Shown: in pieces, positions 1 through 7,693 of the stretch | Position numbering within the stretch: the first letter of the stretch is position 1 | Layout: each line of letters starts with the position of its first letter | Assembly (NCBI GenBank): GCA_017999135.1 | Contig: JAGOBT010000097.1 | Span: forward strand, 1-8,987 | DNA length: 8,987 nt | Direction: 5' to 3' | DNA from: Burkholderiaceae bacterium | GTDB lineage: Bacteria > Pseudomonadota > Gammaproteobacteria > Burkholderiales > Burkholderiaceae_C | Position numbers and translations under genes: made by a program | Notes under the pieces: generated by a model | The model's input: the letters and a program-made list of their open reading frames with translations, nothing else | The model's database searches: none | What the model was told of the DNA's origin: nothing

Positions 1-2
1 GC

Positions 3-2699
3 GGCGCGCTGCAGGCGGTGCAGCAGGGCGATGTGTTCGAGCGCGAGATCCAGGCCTGGAGCCGCAGCTTCAACAGCGGCAAGGCCCACTTGGGCGTGCG
101 CACCGCCTTCTACCTGAAGGGCACGGTGCGCGGCGACCTGCTGCTGACCGCCGCCTACGACAGCGACAAGGACACCCGTGCCCGCCTGCTGCGCGACATC
201 CGGCCCGACGAGGTGTATCCGGTCTACGGCGATGCGTCGTTGCGCAGCGTCGACGCCCGCTCGGGCAGCAAGCTGTTCGTGCGGGTCGACAAGGACAAGA
301 GCTATGCGCTGTTCGGCGACTTCGTCACCGGCGACGGCTTCACGCAACAGGTGGGGCAGGGCAACAGCGCCAGCCTGAAGCAGCGCAGCCTGGGCCAGTA
401 CAACCGCACGGCCACCGGCGTGCGTCTGCACCATGAGAAGGACGGCCTCACCGGCAATGTCTTTGCCTTCCACGACAGCCTGCGCCAGGTGGTGCAGGAA
501 TTCGCCAGCCAGGGCAGCGGCCCCTACGGCCTGCGCAACAACGCGGTGGTCGAGGGCAGCGAGAAGGTGGAAGTGGTGGTGCGTGACCGCCAGCAGCCGG
601 CGCGCATCGTCAGCGTGCGCGCGCTGGCGCGGTTGGTCGACTACAGCTTCGAGCCGTTCTCGGGCCGCATCCTCCTGAACCAGTTCCTGCCGTCGGTCGA
701 CGACCAGCTCAACCCGGTCACGCTGCGCGTCAGCTACGAGGTCGACCAGGGCGGCGACGCCTTCTGGGTGCTGGGTGGCGATGCGCAGTGGCGCATCACG
801 CCGCAGGTGGAAATCGGCGGCAGTCTGGTGCAGGACCGCAACGACCTGGCGCCCTACGACCTGGCCAGCGCCAATGCCACGCTGCGCCTGGGGCCGCGCA
901 CCGCGCTGGTGGCCGAGCTGGCCCGCAGCCAGAGCACGGTCAACACCAACCCGACCAACCAGGTCACCACGCCCGGCCTGGCCGGCCGCACGGGCGAGGC
1001 GTCGGGCAACGCCTGGCGGGTGGAACTGGCCCATGAAGGCGAGCAACTCGACGCGCGGCTGTTCGTCGGCCGGTCCGACCCGAGCTTCAACAACACCGCC
1101 GCACCGCTGAATGGCGGCCGTGGCGAGGCACAAGCCCAGGCCAGCTGGCGCTTCACCGACACGCTGAAGCTGCAGGCCGAGGCCCTGGCCAGCGAAGACC
1201 GCAACACCGGCGGCGGCACCCGCCAAGCCGCCGGCCTGGGCCTGCAGTGGCTGGCCACCGACCGGCTCACGCTGGATGCCGGCCTGCGCACCCGGCGCGA
1301 GACGGTGGGCACCCAGGCCAACGGCTGGTCGACGCTGCCCTTCGGCGACACCAGCGGCCTGAGTGGCAGCATCGTCACCGGGGCGGCCGGCGGCGCGCTG
1401 GGCTATGGCAATCAGACCATCGACACCGCCACCGGCCTGCCGGTCATCGGCCAGGGTGGCCTGGCCACGGCCGTCAGCAGCCTGCCGGTAGGCACCCAGT
1501 TGCGCAGCGACACCGTGCGCCTTGGCGCCGGCTGGCGCGCCACCGAGCGCTTCAGCCTCGGCGCCGAGGTGGAAGGCGATGTGTCGGGCGACCGGCGCCG
1601 GCGCATTGCCCTGGGCGGCGACTACCGCCTGGGTGAACGCACCCGGCTTTACGGCCGCTATGAGCGGCAGAGCGGCTGGGTCAGCCTGGCCGGCGTCACC
1701 GAGACCGGCGCCCGCGCCAATGCGCTGGTGTTCGGTGTCGATTCCAGTGTGCTGCGCGACACCCAGGTGTTCAGCGAATACCGCCTGCGTGATGCGATCA
1801 GCGGCCGCGACACCCAGCTGGCCTCGGGCATCCGCCAGGGCTTCGACCTGGCAGACGGCCTGCGCGCCACCGCGGCCTATGAGCAGATCCATGTGCTCAA
1901 CGGCAACACCGCCAAGGCCCAGGCCATCGCGCTGGGGCTGGACTACACCGCCGACCCGCTGTGGAAGGGCAGCACCCGGCTGGAGCTGCGGCGCAGCGGC
2001 GACCTGGCCGACACCGCCACCGACGAGCGCTTCACCACCACGCTGTGGCAGGTGATGGCCGCCCGCAAGCTCGACCGCGACTGGACCCTGCTGGCGCGCA
2101 ACCACTTCCTGCAGACCGACTACGCCGCCCGCGGCGATGTGCTGCAGAACCGCGCCCAGCTGGGCCTCGCCTGGCGGCCGGTGGACCACAACCGCTTCAA
2201 TGCGCTGGTCAAGATCGAGCACAAGCTGGAGAAGGACGCCAGCGATGCCGCGTCGGGCGAACTGCAGAGCCGCGCCTGGATCCTGTCCACCCATGCCGAC
2301 TGGCATCCGTCGCGGCCCTGGTGGCTGACCGGCCGCGTCGCCGGCAAGTGGCAGACCGACACCCTGGAAGCCGGCGTGCGCAGCCGCTTCAACGCCCAGC
2401 TGCTGGCTGGCCGCGTGGTCTACGACATCACCGAGCGCTGGGACATCGGTGCCATGGCCGCCGTGCAGATGGGCCAGCGCGGTGCCCGCCAGCAGGCGCT
2501 GGGCGTCGAGGCCGGTTACCTGGTGCAGCAGAACCTGTGGCTGTCGGCCGGCTACAACCACAGCGGCTTCCGGGGTGACGCTGACCTGGCAGGTTATGAA
2601 TACACCCAGCAGGGCGCCTACCTGCGGCTGCGCTTCAAGTTCGACGAGACCCTCTGGCGCACCCGCGACCCGCAGATCAACAGAAGCCTGGACCGCTGA
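3..2699 (+). CDS. Large outer-membrane/surface protein, C-terminal ~898 residues (5' partial)
   Basis: The reading frame is open to the left edge of the window, so the GTG at 18 is an internal Val codon and the true start lies upstream. The 898 visible residues read as an outer-membrane beta-barrel: short alternating polar/hydrophobic strands, many paired aromatic residues, frequent Gly and Asp/Asn turns, and no cytosolic enzyme motif. Around residues 171-251 there is a distinct beta-rich module (PYGLRNNAVVEGSEKVEV, then VDYSFEPFSGRILL and a final LRVSYEVD) of a kind seen in large cell-surface barrel proteins. Residues ~447-500 form a Gly/Ser/Thr-rich stretch that looks like a long external loop. 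The last strand (YLRLRFKF) is followed by 16 polar residues, so the chain does not end in the usual terminal aromatic. Known Burkholderiales relatives, as I recall them, are large repeat-containing surface proteins next to OmpA-family genes. The function is unknown. A TonB-dependent receptor is less likely, because no plug or TonB box is visible, though the N-terminus is missing. Confidence 0.7.
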   Translation, partial: GALQAVQQGDVFEREIQAWSRSFNSGKAHLGVRTAFYLKGTVRGDLLLTAAYDSDKDTRARLLRDIRPDEVYPVYGDASLRSVDARSGSKLFVRVDKDKSYALFGDFVTGDGFTQQVGQGNSASLKQRSLGQYNRTATGVRLHHEKDGLTGNVFAFHDSLRQVVQEFASQGSGPYGLRNNAVVEGSEKVEVVVRDRQQPARIVSVRALARLVDYSFEPFSGRILLNQFLPSVDDQLNPVTLRVSYEVDQGGDAFWVLGGDAQWRITPQVEIGGSLVQDRNDLAPYDLASANATLRLGPRTALVAELARSQSTVNTNPTNQVTTPGLAGRTGEASGNAWRVELAHEGEQLDARLFVGRSDPSFNNTAAPLNGGRGEAQAQASWRFTDTLKLQAEALASEDRNTGGGTRQAAGLGLQWLATDRLTLDAGLRTRRETVGTQANGWSTLPFGDTSGLSGSIVTGAAGGALGYGNQTIDTATGLPVIGQGGLATAVSSLPVGTQLRSDTVRLGAGWRATERFSLGAEVEGDVSGDRRRRIALGGDYRLGERTRLYGRYERQSGWVSLAGVTETGARANALVFGVDSSVLRDTQVFSEYRLRDAISGRDTQLASGIRQGFDLADGLRATAAYEQIHVLNGNTAKAQAIALGLDYTADPLWKGSTRLELRRSGDLADTATDERFTTTLWQVMAARKLDRDWTLLARNHFLQTDYAARGDVLQNRAQLGLAWRPVDHNRFNALVKIEHKLEKDASDAASGELQSRAWILSTHADWHPSRPWWLTGRVAGKWQTDTLEAGVRSRFNAQLLAGRVVYDITERWDIGAMAAVQMGQRGARQQALGVEAGYLVQQNLWLSAGYNHSGFRGDADLAGYEYTQQGAYLRLRFKFDETLWRTRDPQINRSLDR

Positions 2700-2722
2700 G
2701 CCCGCTGACGAGCGAGAACCCG

Positions 2723-3790
2723 ATGACACGCCCACACCGCATCCGCGCCACCTTGCTGGCCGCCACCCTGGTGGCCAGCATGGCCAGCGCCCTGGCCCAG
2801 CCCACCTTGACCGCGCCCGACCAGCGCATCAGCGACCGCGCCATCGCCGCCGACCAGCAGACCTATGAGTCCGTGCAGGCCCGGCTGCGGGCCATCAATG
2901 CCGGCGGCCGGCCGCTGCGCGACTACCACCTGGCCAAGGCCCAGTGCTGGCTGGACGTCAGCTTCCACGAACACACCCGCAACGACCGCGGTCCGTTTCC
3001 GCAGGCCGCGCTGACCGAGGCCGATGCCCTGGCCCGCGGCATGGAAGGTGGCCAGCCACTGCTGACCATGGACACGCCGCTGGTGGCCGGTGCCGAGCGC
3101 CTGCGGCCGGATCTCTGGGCCCTGGCCCAGGGCCTGCGCAACCAGCGCGGCTGGCGCTGCGCCCAGGCCAAGACCGCCTGCGCCGAGGTGGAACTGGTGC
3201 ATGCCGGCCATGAGCAGGTGCAGATCGGCTGGCGCCAGGCCAAGCCCTACGTGCAGCTGGCCGAAGACCTGCTGGCTGACGCCAAGGAGCTGGCCGAGCG
3301 CTGCGACCCGCCGCCGCCACCCGCGCCGCCCCCGCCGGTGGTGGTGCCACCGCCGCCGCCCGCACCTCCGCCGCTGGTCCCGGTGGAACTGGGCGCCAGC
3401 GTGCTGTTCAACTTCGACCGCCATGCCGCAGCCGATGTGCGCGCCTTCAGCCTGCAGCAGTTGCAGGATCTGGTGGCCCAGGTGAAGGCACGTGGGCTGG
3501 TGGCGCAGCGGCTGGTGCTGATCGGCCATGCCGACCGGCTGAACAGCACGGGCAACGTCGACTACAACCGGCAACTGTCGGAGCGGCGCGCAGCGACGGT
3601 GCGGGCCATGCTGCAGCAACTGGGCCTGCCCGGGGCCGACACCGCGTCCGTGGTGCTGGAAGCCGCGGGTGACAGCGGCCAGGTGCAGGCCTGCAATGGC
3701 AAGTTCGCGTCGCAGGCCGAGCTGCGTGAGTGCCTGCTGCCCAACCGTCGGGTGGAATTGCGGGTGGTGGCCCTGCCGCCCACGCGCTGA
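2723..3790 (+). CDS. OmpA-family peptidoglycan-binding envelope protein
   Basis: This 355-residue secreted protein should tether the outer membrane or a surface complex to peptidoglycan. Residues 1-25 are a signal peptide: basic N-region, hydrophobic core, and an Ala-Leu-Ala cleavage site before Gln26. There is no lipobox Cys. Residues ~30-195 are mostly helical, with several Cys and an AKAQCWLDVSFHEHTRND segment. Residues 196-220 are a linker with runs of Pro broken by Ala and Val. Residues ~222-350 are an OmpA C-terminal domain: VLFNFD at its start, GHAD with Asp271, LSERRA with Arg289, and NRRVEL at the end. Asp271 and Arg289 correspond to the pair that holds diaminopimelate in OmpA-like domains. 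The ATG follows the preceding stop by 23 bases, which suggests co-transcription with the large barrel gene and a shared role. The upstream ribosome site is weak (AGCGAG). There is no N-terminal eight-strand barrel, so this is not a classical OmpA porin. Confidence 0.85.
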   Translation: MTRPHRIRATLLAATLVASMASALAQPTLTAPDQRISDRAIAADQQTYESVQARLRAINAGGRPLRDYHLAKAQCWLDVSFHEHTRNDRGPFPQAALTEADALARGMEGGQPLLTMDTPLVAGAERLRPDLWALAQGLRNQRGWRCAQAKTACAEVELVHAGHEQVQIGWRQAKPYVQLAEDLLADAKELAERCDPPPPPAPPPPVVVPPPPPAPPPLVPVELGASVLFNFDRHAAADVRAFSLQQLQDLVAQVKARGLVAQRLVLIGHADRLNSTGNVDYNRQLSERRAATVRAMLQQLGLPGADTASVVLEAAGDSGQVQACNGKFASQAELRECLLPNRRVELRVVALPPTR

Positions 3791-3864
3791 GCGGGCAGCG
3801 CCGGATCAACCCGCCGGCCGCAGGGTCAGGCAGGCGCTACTAGCCTTGCATGCCCGAGTTCGCC

Positions 3865-3869
3865 AGGAG
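3865..3869 (+). promoter_or_regulatory. Ribosome binding site of the pterin dehydratase gene
   Basis: AGGAG lies 8 bases before the ATG at 3878. It fixes that ATG as the start and gives a protein beginning MSAAANAVLPL. The 87-base gap after the OmpA-family gene shows no clear terminator. The best inverted repeat there is GCGGG/CCCGC, with a 14-base loop and no T tract. Confidence 0.7.
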
Positions 3870-3877
3870 TTGAAGCC

Positions 3878-4255
3878 ATGTCCGCTGCGGCCAACGCCGT
3901 GTTGCCCCTTGCCGAGGTGCAGGCCCATCTGCAGGCCCACCTGCCACGCTGGACCGTGTCGGACGGCGCGATCCGCCGCACGCTGCGCACCGGTGGCTGG
4001 AAGGGCACGCTGATGGCCGTCAACACCATCGGCCACCTGGCCGAGGTGGCCTGGCACCACCCCGAGCTGCAGGTCAGCTATGCCATGGTGGCCATTGCGC
4101 TGAACACCCACGATGCCGGCGGCATCACCGCCAAGGACCTGGCGCTGGCCGCCAAGATCGAGCAGGTGCTGTGCTGGCAGCCGGGGGCCGAGCCTGGCGC
4201 GGTGCTGGACGGCACGCCCGACACCGACGCCCACCGCTACATCGTCTACGACTGA
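3878..4255 (+). CDS. Pterin-4a-carbinolamine dehydratase family protein (PhhB/PCD-like)
   Basis: This 125-residue protein belongs to the PCD/DCoH family, which dehydrates 4a-hydroxytetrahydropterin so that the cofactor of aromatic amino acid hydroxylases can be recycled. The signature is clear: AEVAWHHPEL (His60, His61) followed by LNTHDAGGITAKDLALA (His78). These match the three active-site histidines of the animal enzyme in number and spacing. Typical family members end shortly after the last helix, at about 95-115 residues. Here a tail of ~30 residues follows (GAEPGAVLDGTPDTDAH and on to a C-terminal YIVYD), with no recognised motif. No phenylalanine hydroxylase or other pterin gene is adjacent, so the physiological substrate cannot be read from context. 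PCD-like proteins have also been linked to molybdopterin and other pterin pathways, so the symbol phhB is not assigned. The 3' end overlaps the convergent ProQ gene by 10 bases. Confidence 0.88.
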   Translation: MSAAANAVLPLAEVQAHLQAHLPRWTVSDGAIRRTLRTGGWKGTLMAVNTIGHLAEVAWHHPELQVSYAMVAIALNTHDAGGITAKDLALAAKIEQVLCWQPGAEPGAVLDGTPDTDAHRYIVYD

Positions 4256-5247
4256 CCAGCGGGCCCCCGCGGGCCGCGCGGCGCGGCGTTGCCGCCGGGC
4301 CGTGCCGGGCGGCGGTCGTCACGGCGCGGGCCGCGGTGGTCGGGGCGTGGGCCCCCAGGTGCACCGGGACCACCAAGGCCGCGTGGACCACCTGCATCGC
4401 GCCGGGCATCGGGTCGGTGGTCCGGCCGGCCTTCGGGCCGCGGGCCCCGGCGGTCGTCGAAGCCGCGGGGCGGCATCGGCGGGGCTTCGGCGGCTTCCTG
4501 CTTCGCCTGGTCCAGCAGCGGGTTCAGCACCTCGGGCGTCATGCTCTTCAGTGCGCAGAAGTTGGCCAGCGTCAGCGTGGTGCGCTGGAAGTCGCGCAGC
4601 AGCGCGGCACGCGCCAGGCGGGCCTGCTGCTGTTCGGCCTGCTGCGCCATCTGGGCGCGCTGGGCTTCGCGCTGCTGTTCACGCTGCTGGGCATGTGCCT
4701 GCTGTTCACGCTCGCGGGTGATTTGGCGGCGGCGGGCCAGTTCGGCCAAGGCGGCCTGCTTGTGCTCGTCGCTCAACTCGCCGGCGGGCTGGCCGTCCAG
4801 GTCGAATCGATGGGTGGCCTTGCTCAGCCCGATCAGGTAGGCCGTGCTGCCGGTGTGCCGGCGGAAGTAGGCCGACAGGGTGCCCTTGCTGAACACGCCC
4901 GGCGCGCGGGCCTGGATGTCCTGCTGGATGCGCAGCTTGAACGGCTTGGCCGGCCCGGCGAACAGGGCCGGGAAGTGCTGTCGCAGCAGGTCGGCCGCCG
5001 CAGCGGGTGTCAGCTGGGGCAGGGCGGGGCTGCCGGCTGCGGTGGCGGCCGCGGCGGGCTCGGCAGGTTCAGCGCCGGCATCGGCTGCGGTGTCATCGGC
5101 GGTGGTGTCGTCGCCGGCAGCGTCAGGCGCGTCGTCCGGGCTGGCCAGCAAGTCGTCAGGTTGATCGGATGTCGTGTCAGCGGACGCCGCAGAGGGCGCC
5201 TCGTCGGCGGGCGGGGGCGTGACAGGCAGGTCGGTCGGATCGGGCAT
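4246..5247 (-). CDS. ProQ/FinO-domain RNA chaperone with disordered tails
   Basis: This 333-residue protein should bind structured RNAs and act in post-transcriptional control. Residues 1-75 are Asp/Ala/Thr/Pro-rich, acidic and probably disordered. Residues ~78-165 are the ProQ/FinO domain, with HFPALF, KPFKLRIQQDI, KGTLSAYFRRHTGSTAYL and THRFDLDGQPAGELS. These basic and aromatic positions are typical of the RNA-binding face. Residues ~165-218 are a Gln/Arg/Ala-rich helix, possibly coiled coil. A conserved-looking segment, LRDFQRTTLTLANFCALKSM, starts at 217. Residues ~258-333 are an Arg/Gly/Pro/Asp-rich tail with repeated PRGP and RPDHR units, resembling the RG-rich tails of RNA-binding proteins. 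The E. coli ProQ is shorter (about 230 residues) and has a Tudor-like C-terminal domain that is not evident here. The start is the only upstream Met, with a poor ribosome site before it. The gene lies 72 bases downstream of the cupin gene on the same strand, and its last codons overlap the pterin dehydratase 3' end. Confidence 0.88.
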   Translation of the reverse strand: MPDPTDLPVTPPPADEAPSAASADTTSDQPDDLLASPDDAPDAAGDDTTADDTAADAGAEPAEPAAAATAAGSPALPQLTPAAAADLLRQHFPALFAGPAKPFKLRIQQDIQARAPGVFSKGTLSAYFRRHTGSTAYLIGLSKATHRFDLDGQPAGELSDEHKQAALAELARRRQITREREQQAHAQQREQQREAQRAQMAQQAEQQQARLARAALLRDFQRTTLTLANFCALKSMTPEVLNPLLDQAKQEAAEAPPMPPRGFDDRRGPRPEGRPDHRPDARRDAGGPRGLGGPGAPGGPRPDHRGPRRDDRRPARPGGNAAPRGPRGPAGQS

Positions 5248-5319
5248 GGCGGCGCCGCAGGGCGGCAGTGCTGGGTCAATCGCGCATTGTCGCCCGGCGC
5301 GCGCCTTGCAGTCGTGCCA

Positions 5320-5604
5320 TCAGGCCGCGTTGCGCCGTGCCACCCAGAAGACGGCACCGTCTGCGCCATAGCGCTCAGCGTGCGGCACGCCATGGCCGAG
5401 GGTGAACTGGTCGCCGGCCTGCAGATGGCGGGTGTCGTCGCCCACCGTCAGCCACAGTTCGCCCTGTACCACCAGGGCGCTGACCGAGAACGGATGGCTG
5501 TGCGTGCCGACCACCGTTCCTGGCGCCCATGGCCGTTCCAGCACCTCGTCGAAGCCCTGCGCCAACTGGGTGGTCTTGAACTGCTCGAAGCTGGGATTGG
5601 TCAT
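5320..5604 (-). CDS. Small single-domain cupin protein
   Basis: This 94-residue protein is almost entirely one cupin barrel. The first motif is seen in GTHSHPFSVSALVVQGEL, with His35 and His37. The second is AGDQFTLGHGVPHAE, with His75. The Glu that usually follows the two histidines at short spacing is absent (Ser/Val at that place), so three histidines may make up the metal site. The frame continues upstream to an ATG at 5742, but I chose the ATG at 5604 because a near-perfect ribosome site precedes it and the extra 46 residues are low-complexity. No signal peptide or second domain is present. Small cupins of this kind act as metal-dependent isomerases, dioxygenases or ligand sensors, and the sequence does not say which. 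The gene is transcribed away from the paa operon across a shared 248-base regulatory region and toward proQ, so it could belong to either unit. Confidence 0.8.
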   Translation of the reverse strand: MTNPSFEQFKTTQLAQGFDEVLERPWAPGTVVGTHSHPFSVSALVVQGELWLTVGDDTRHLQAGDQFTLGHGVPHAERYGADGAVFWVARRNAA

Positions 5605-5609
5605 GGGAG

Positions 5610-5615
5610 CTCCTC
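5610..5615 (-). promoter_or_regulatory. Ribosome binding site of the cupin gene
   Basis: On the minus strand GAGGAG lies 5 bases before the ATG at 5604. It is one of the strongest ribosome sites in the window and decides the start of the cupin gene against the upstream ATG at 5742. Confidence 0.75.
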
Positions 5616-5784
5616 GATTGGCGCGCGTGGGCCTGCATGCGGCGTTGGTGGGTGAGTATCGCGATCCCGGCGGCATTTGGCTGGCAGGGGGGTGGCGCAG
5701 CCCTGACGCCAGGGTTGGCTTGGCGACGGCGCGGGTAAACACGGGGTTTCTTGACTTGCATCAGATGTCGGCTTGCACATAACA

Positions 5785-5811
5785 TTGACCGACCGGTCGG
5801 TCGAAAGTAAT
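5785..5811 (+). promoter_or_regulatory. Candidate sigma-70 promoter of the paa operon
   Basis: TTGACC (5785-5790) resembles a -35 box, and AGTAAT (5806-5811) could serve as a -10 box with a short 15-base spacer. This would put transcription start near 5818 and leave a leader of about 35 bases before paaI. The palindrome at 5787-5802 falls on the -35 box and spacer, where a bound repressor would block polymerase. An alternative is TTGACT at 5751 with CATAAC at 5778, but that spacing (21 bases) is too long. The call is a motif match only. Confidence 0.3.
5787..5802. promoter_or_regulatory. Perfect 16-bp palindrome, probable TetR-family (PaaR-type) operator
   Basis: GACCGACCGGTCGGTC is an exact inverted repeat with 8-base arms and no spacer. 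Its size and ACCG/CGGT half-sites are typical of TetR-family operators. Actinobacterial and proteobacterial PaaR repressors, which release DNA on binding phenylacetyl-CoA, are known to use ACCG...CGGT palindromes. It lies 51 bases before the paaI start and also upstream of the divergent cupin gene. The regulator gene itself is not in the window, so assignment to PaaR is inferred from position and motif shape. Confidence 0.7.
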
Positions 5812-5852
5812 TCGACAGGCCGGCCCGCCCACCCAACGCTGGATCCATCCCG

Positions 5853-6314
5853 ATGACCACCACCCTGCCGCCCGATGCCGCCGCCGCCCAGGCCCTGGCC
5901 GAACAGGTGCGCGACGCGATGTGGGTGGGCGACCATGCCACCAAGATGCTGGGCATGCAGATCACCAGCGTGGCGCCGGGTCGGGCCACGATCCAGATGA
6001 CGGTGCGGCAGGACATGCTCAACGGCCATGCCATCTGCCATGGCGGGCTGATCACCACGCTGGCCGACAGCAGCTTCGCCTTTGCCTGCAACAGCTACAA
6101 CGAGCTGACGGTGGCCTCGGGCTTCACCGTCGACCTGATGGCCCCCGGCCGCCTGGGCGACGTGCTGACCGCCACCTGCACCGAGGTGAGCAAGGCCGGC
6201 CGCACCGGCGTGTACGACGTGACGGTGACCAACCAGCGCGGCGAGCGCATCGCGGTGTTCCGCGGCCGCAGCTACACCGCACGCGGCAAGCCTGTCGTTC
6301 CGCCCGCTGCCTGA
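5853..6314 (+). CDS. paaI: PaaI, hydroxyphenylacetyl-CoA thioesterase
   Basis: This 153-residue hotdog-fold thioesterase hydrolyses ring-hydroxylated phenylacetyl-CoA and related thioesters. It frees CoA when phenylacetate catabolism stalls or makes dead-end products. The signature NGHAICHGGLITTLADSSFA carries Asn57, His63, Gly64-Gly65 and Asp72, the positions expected for the PaaI active site, and is followed by FACNSYN and ASGFTVDLMAPGRLGD, both typical of PaaI rather than generic acyl-CoA thioesterases. Length is close to the usual ~140-150 residues. The start ATG has only a weak GGA upstream, but no better start preserves the N-terminal helix. It is the first gene of the operon, immediately downstream of the palindrome. 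paaK begins 35 bases after its stop. The enzyme is cytosolic and acts as a homotetramer in known members. Confidence 0.93.
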   Translation: MTTTLPPDAAAAQALAEQVRDAMWVGDHATKMLGMQITSVAPGRATIQMTVRQDMLNGHAICHGGLITTLADSSFAFACNSYNELTVASGFTVDLMAPGRLGDVLTATCTEVSKAGRTGVYDVTVTNQRGERIAVFRGRSYTARGKPVVPPAA

Positions 6315-6338
6315 AGCCAGGACTGAACACACCCATCC

Positions 6339-6342
6339 GGAG
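6339..6342 (+). promoter_or_regulatory. Ribosome binding site of paaK
   Basis: GGAG lies 7 bases before the ATG at 6350. The frame runs open far upstream, through paaI in another frame, so this site and the homology of the N-terminus together set the paaK start. Confidence 0.7.
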
Positions 6343-6349
6343 ACAACCG

Positions 6350-7666
<1,317 letters not shown>

Positions 7667-7680
7667 TTTCCCGCATCCAC

Positions 7681-7686
7681 GAAAGG
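7681..7686 (+). promoter_or_regulatory. Ribosome binding site of paaA
   Basis: GAAAGG lies 7 bases before the ATG at 7694. It supports the longer N-terminus of PaaA over a start at Met6 or Met9 just inside. Confidence 0.6.
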
Positions 7687-7693
7687 TAGCCCC

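Noticed and set aside
18..20. GTG as the start of the large barrel gene
   Set aside because: The frame continues open to base 3 with plausible protein sequence, and there is no signal peptide after the GTG, so the gene is cut by the window edge.
2618..3619. A 333-codon minus-strand open frame opposite the OmpA-family gene
   Set aside because: Composition is Gly/His/Gln-rich antisense of a clear secreted OmpA protein. It has no ribosome site or motif.
3791..3877. Terminator or promoter between the OmpA-family and pterin dehydratase genes
   Set aside because: Only short imperfect inverted repeats are present, without a T run, and I could not find a convincing -35/-10 pair.
5296..5305. GGCGCGCGCC self-complementary sequence between the cupin and proQ genes as a terminator
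   Set aside because: It has no loop and no following T tract, and such CG alternations are expected by chance at this GC content.
4171..5655. A 494-codon plus-strand open frame across the ProQ and cupin genes
   Set aside because: It spans two recognised minus-strand genes and the gap between them and shows no domain, so it is a shadow frame.
5701..5714. Small inverted repeat CCCTG/CAGGG in the cupin-paaI region
   Set aside because: A 5-base stem with a 4-base loop and no T tract is too weak to call a terminator or operator.
5605..5742. Longer N-terminus for the cupin protein starting at the ATG at 5742
   Set aside because: The added residues are low-complexity, and a strong GAGGAG ribosome site stands directly before the internal ATG at 5604.
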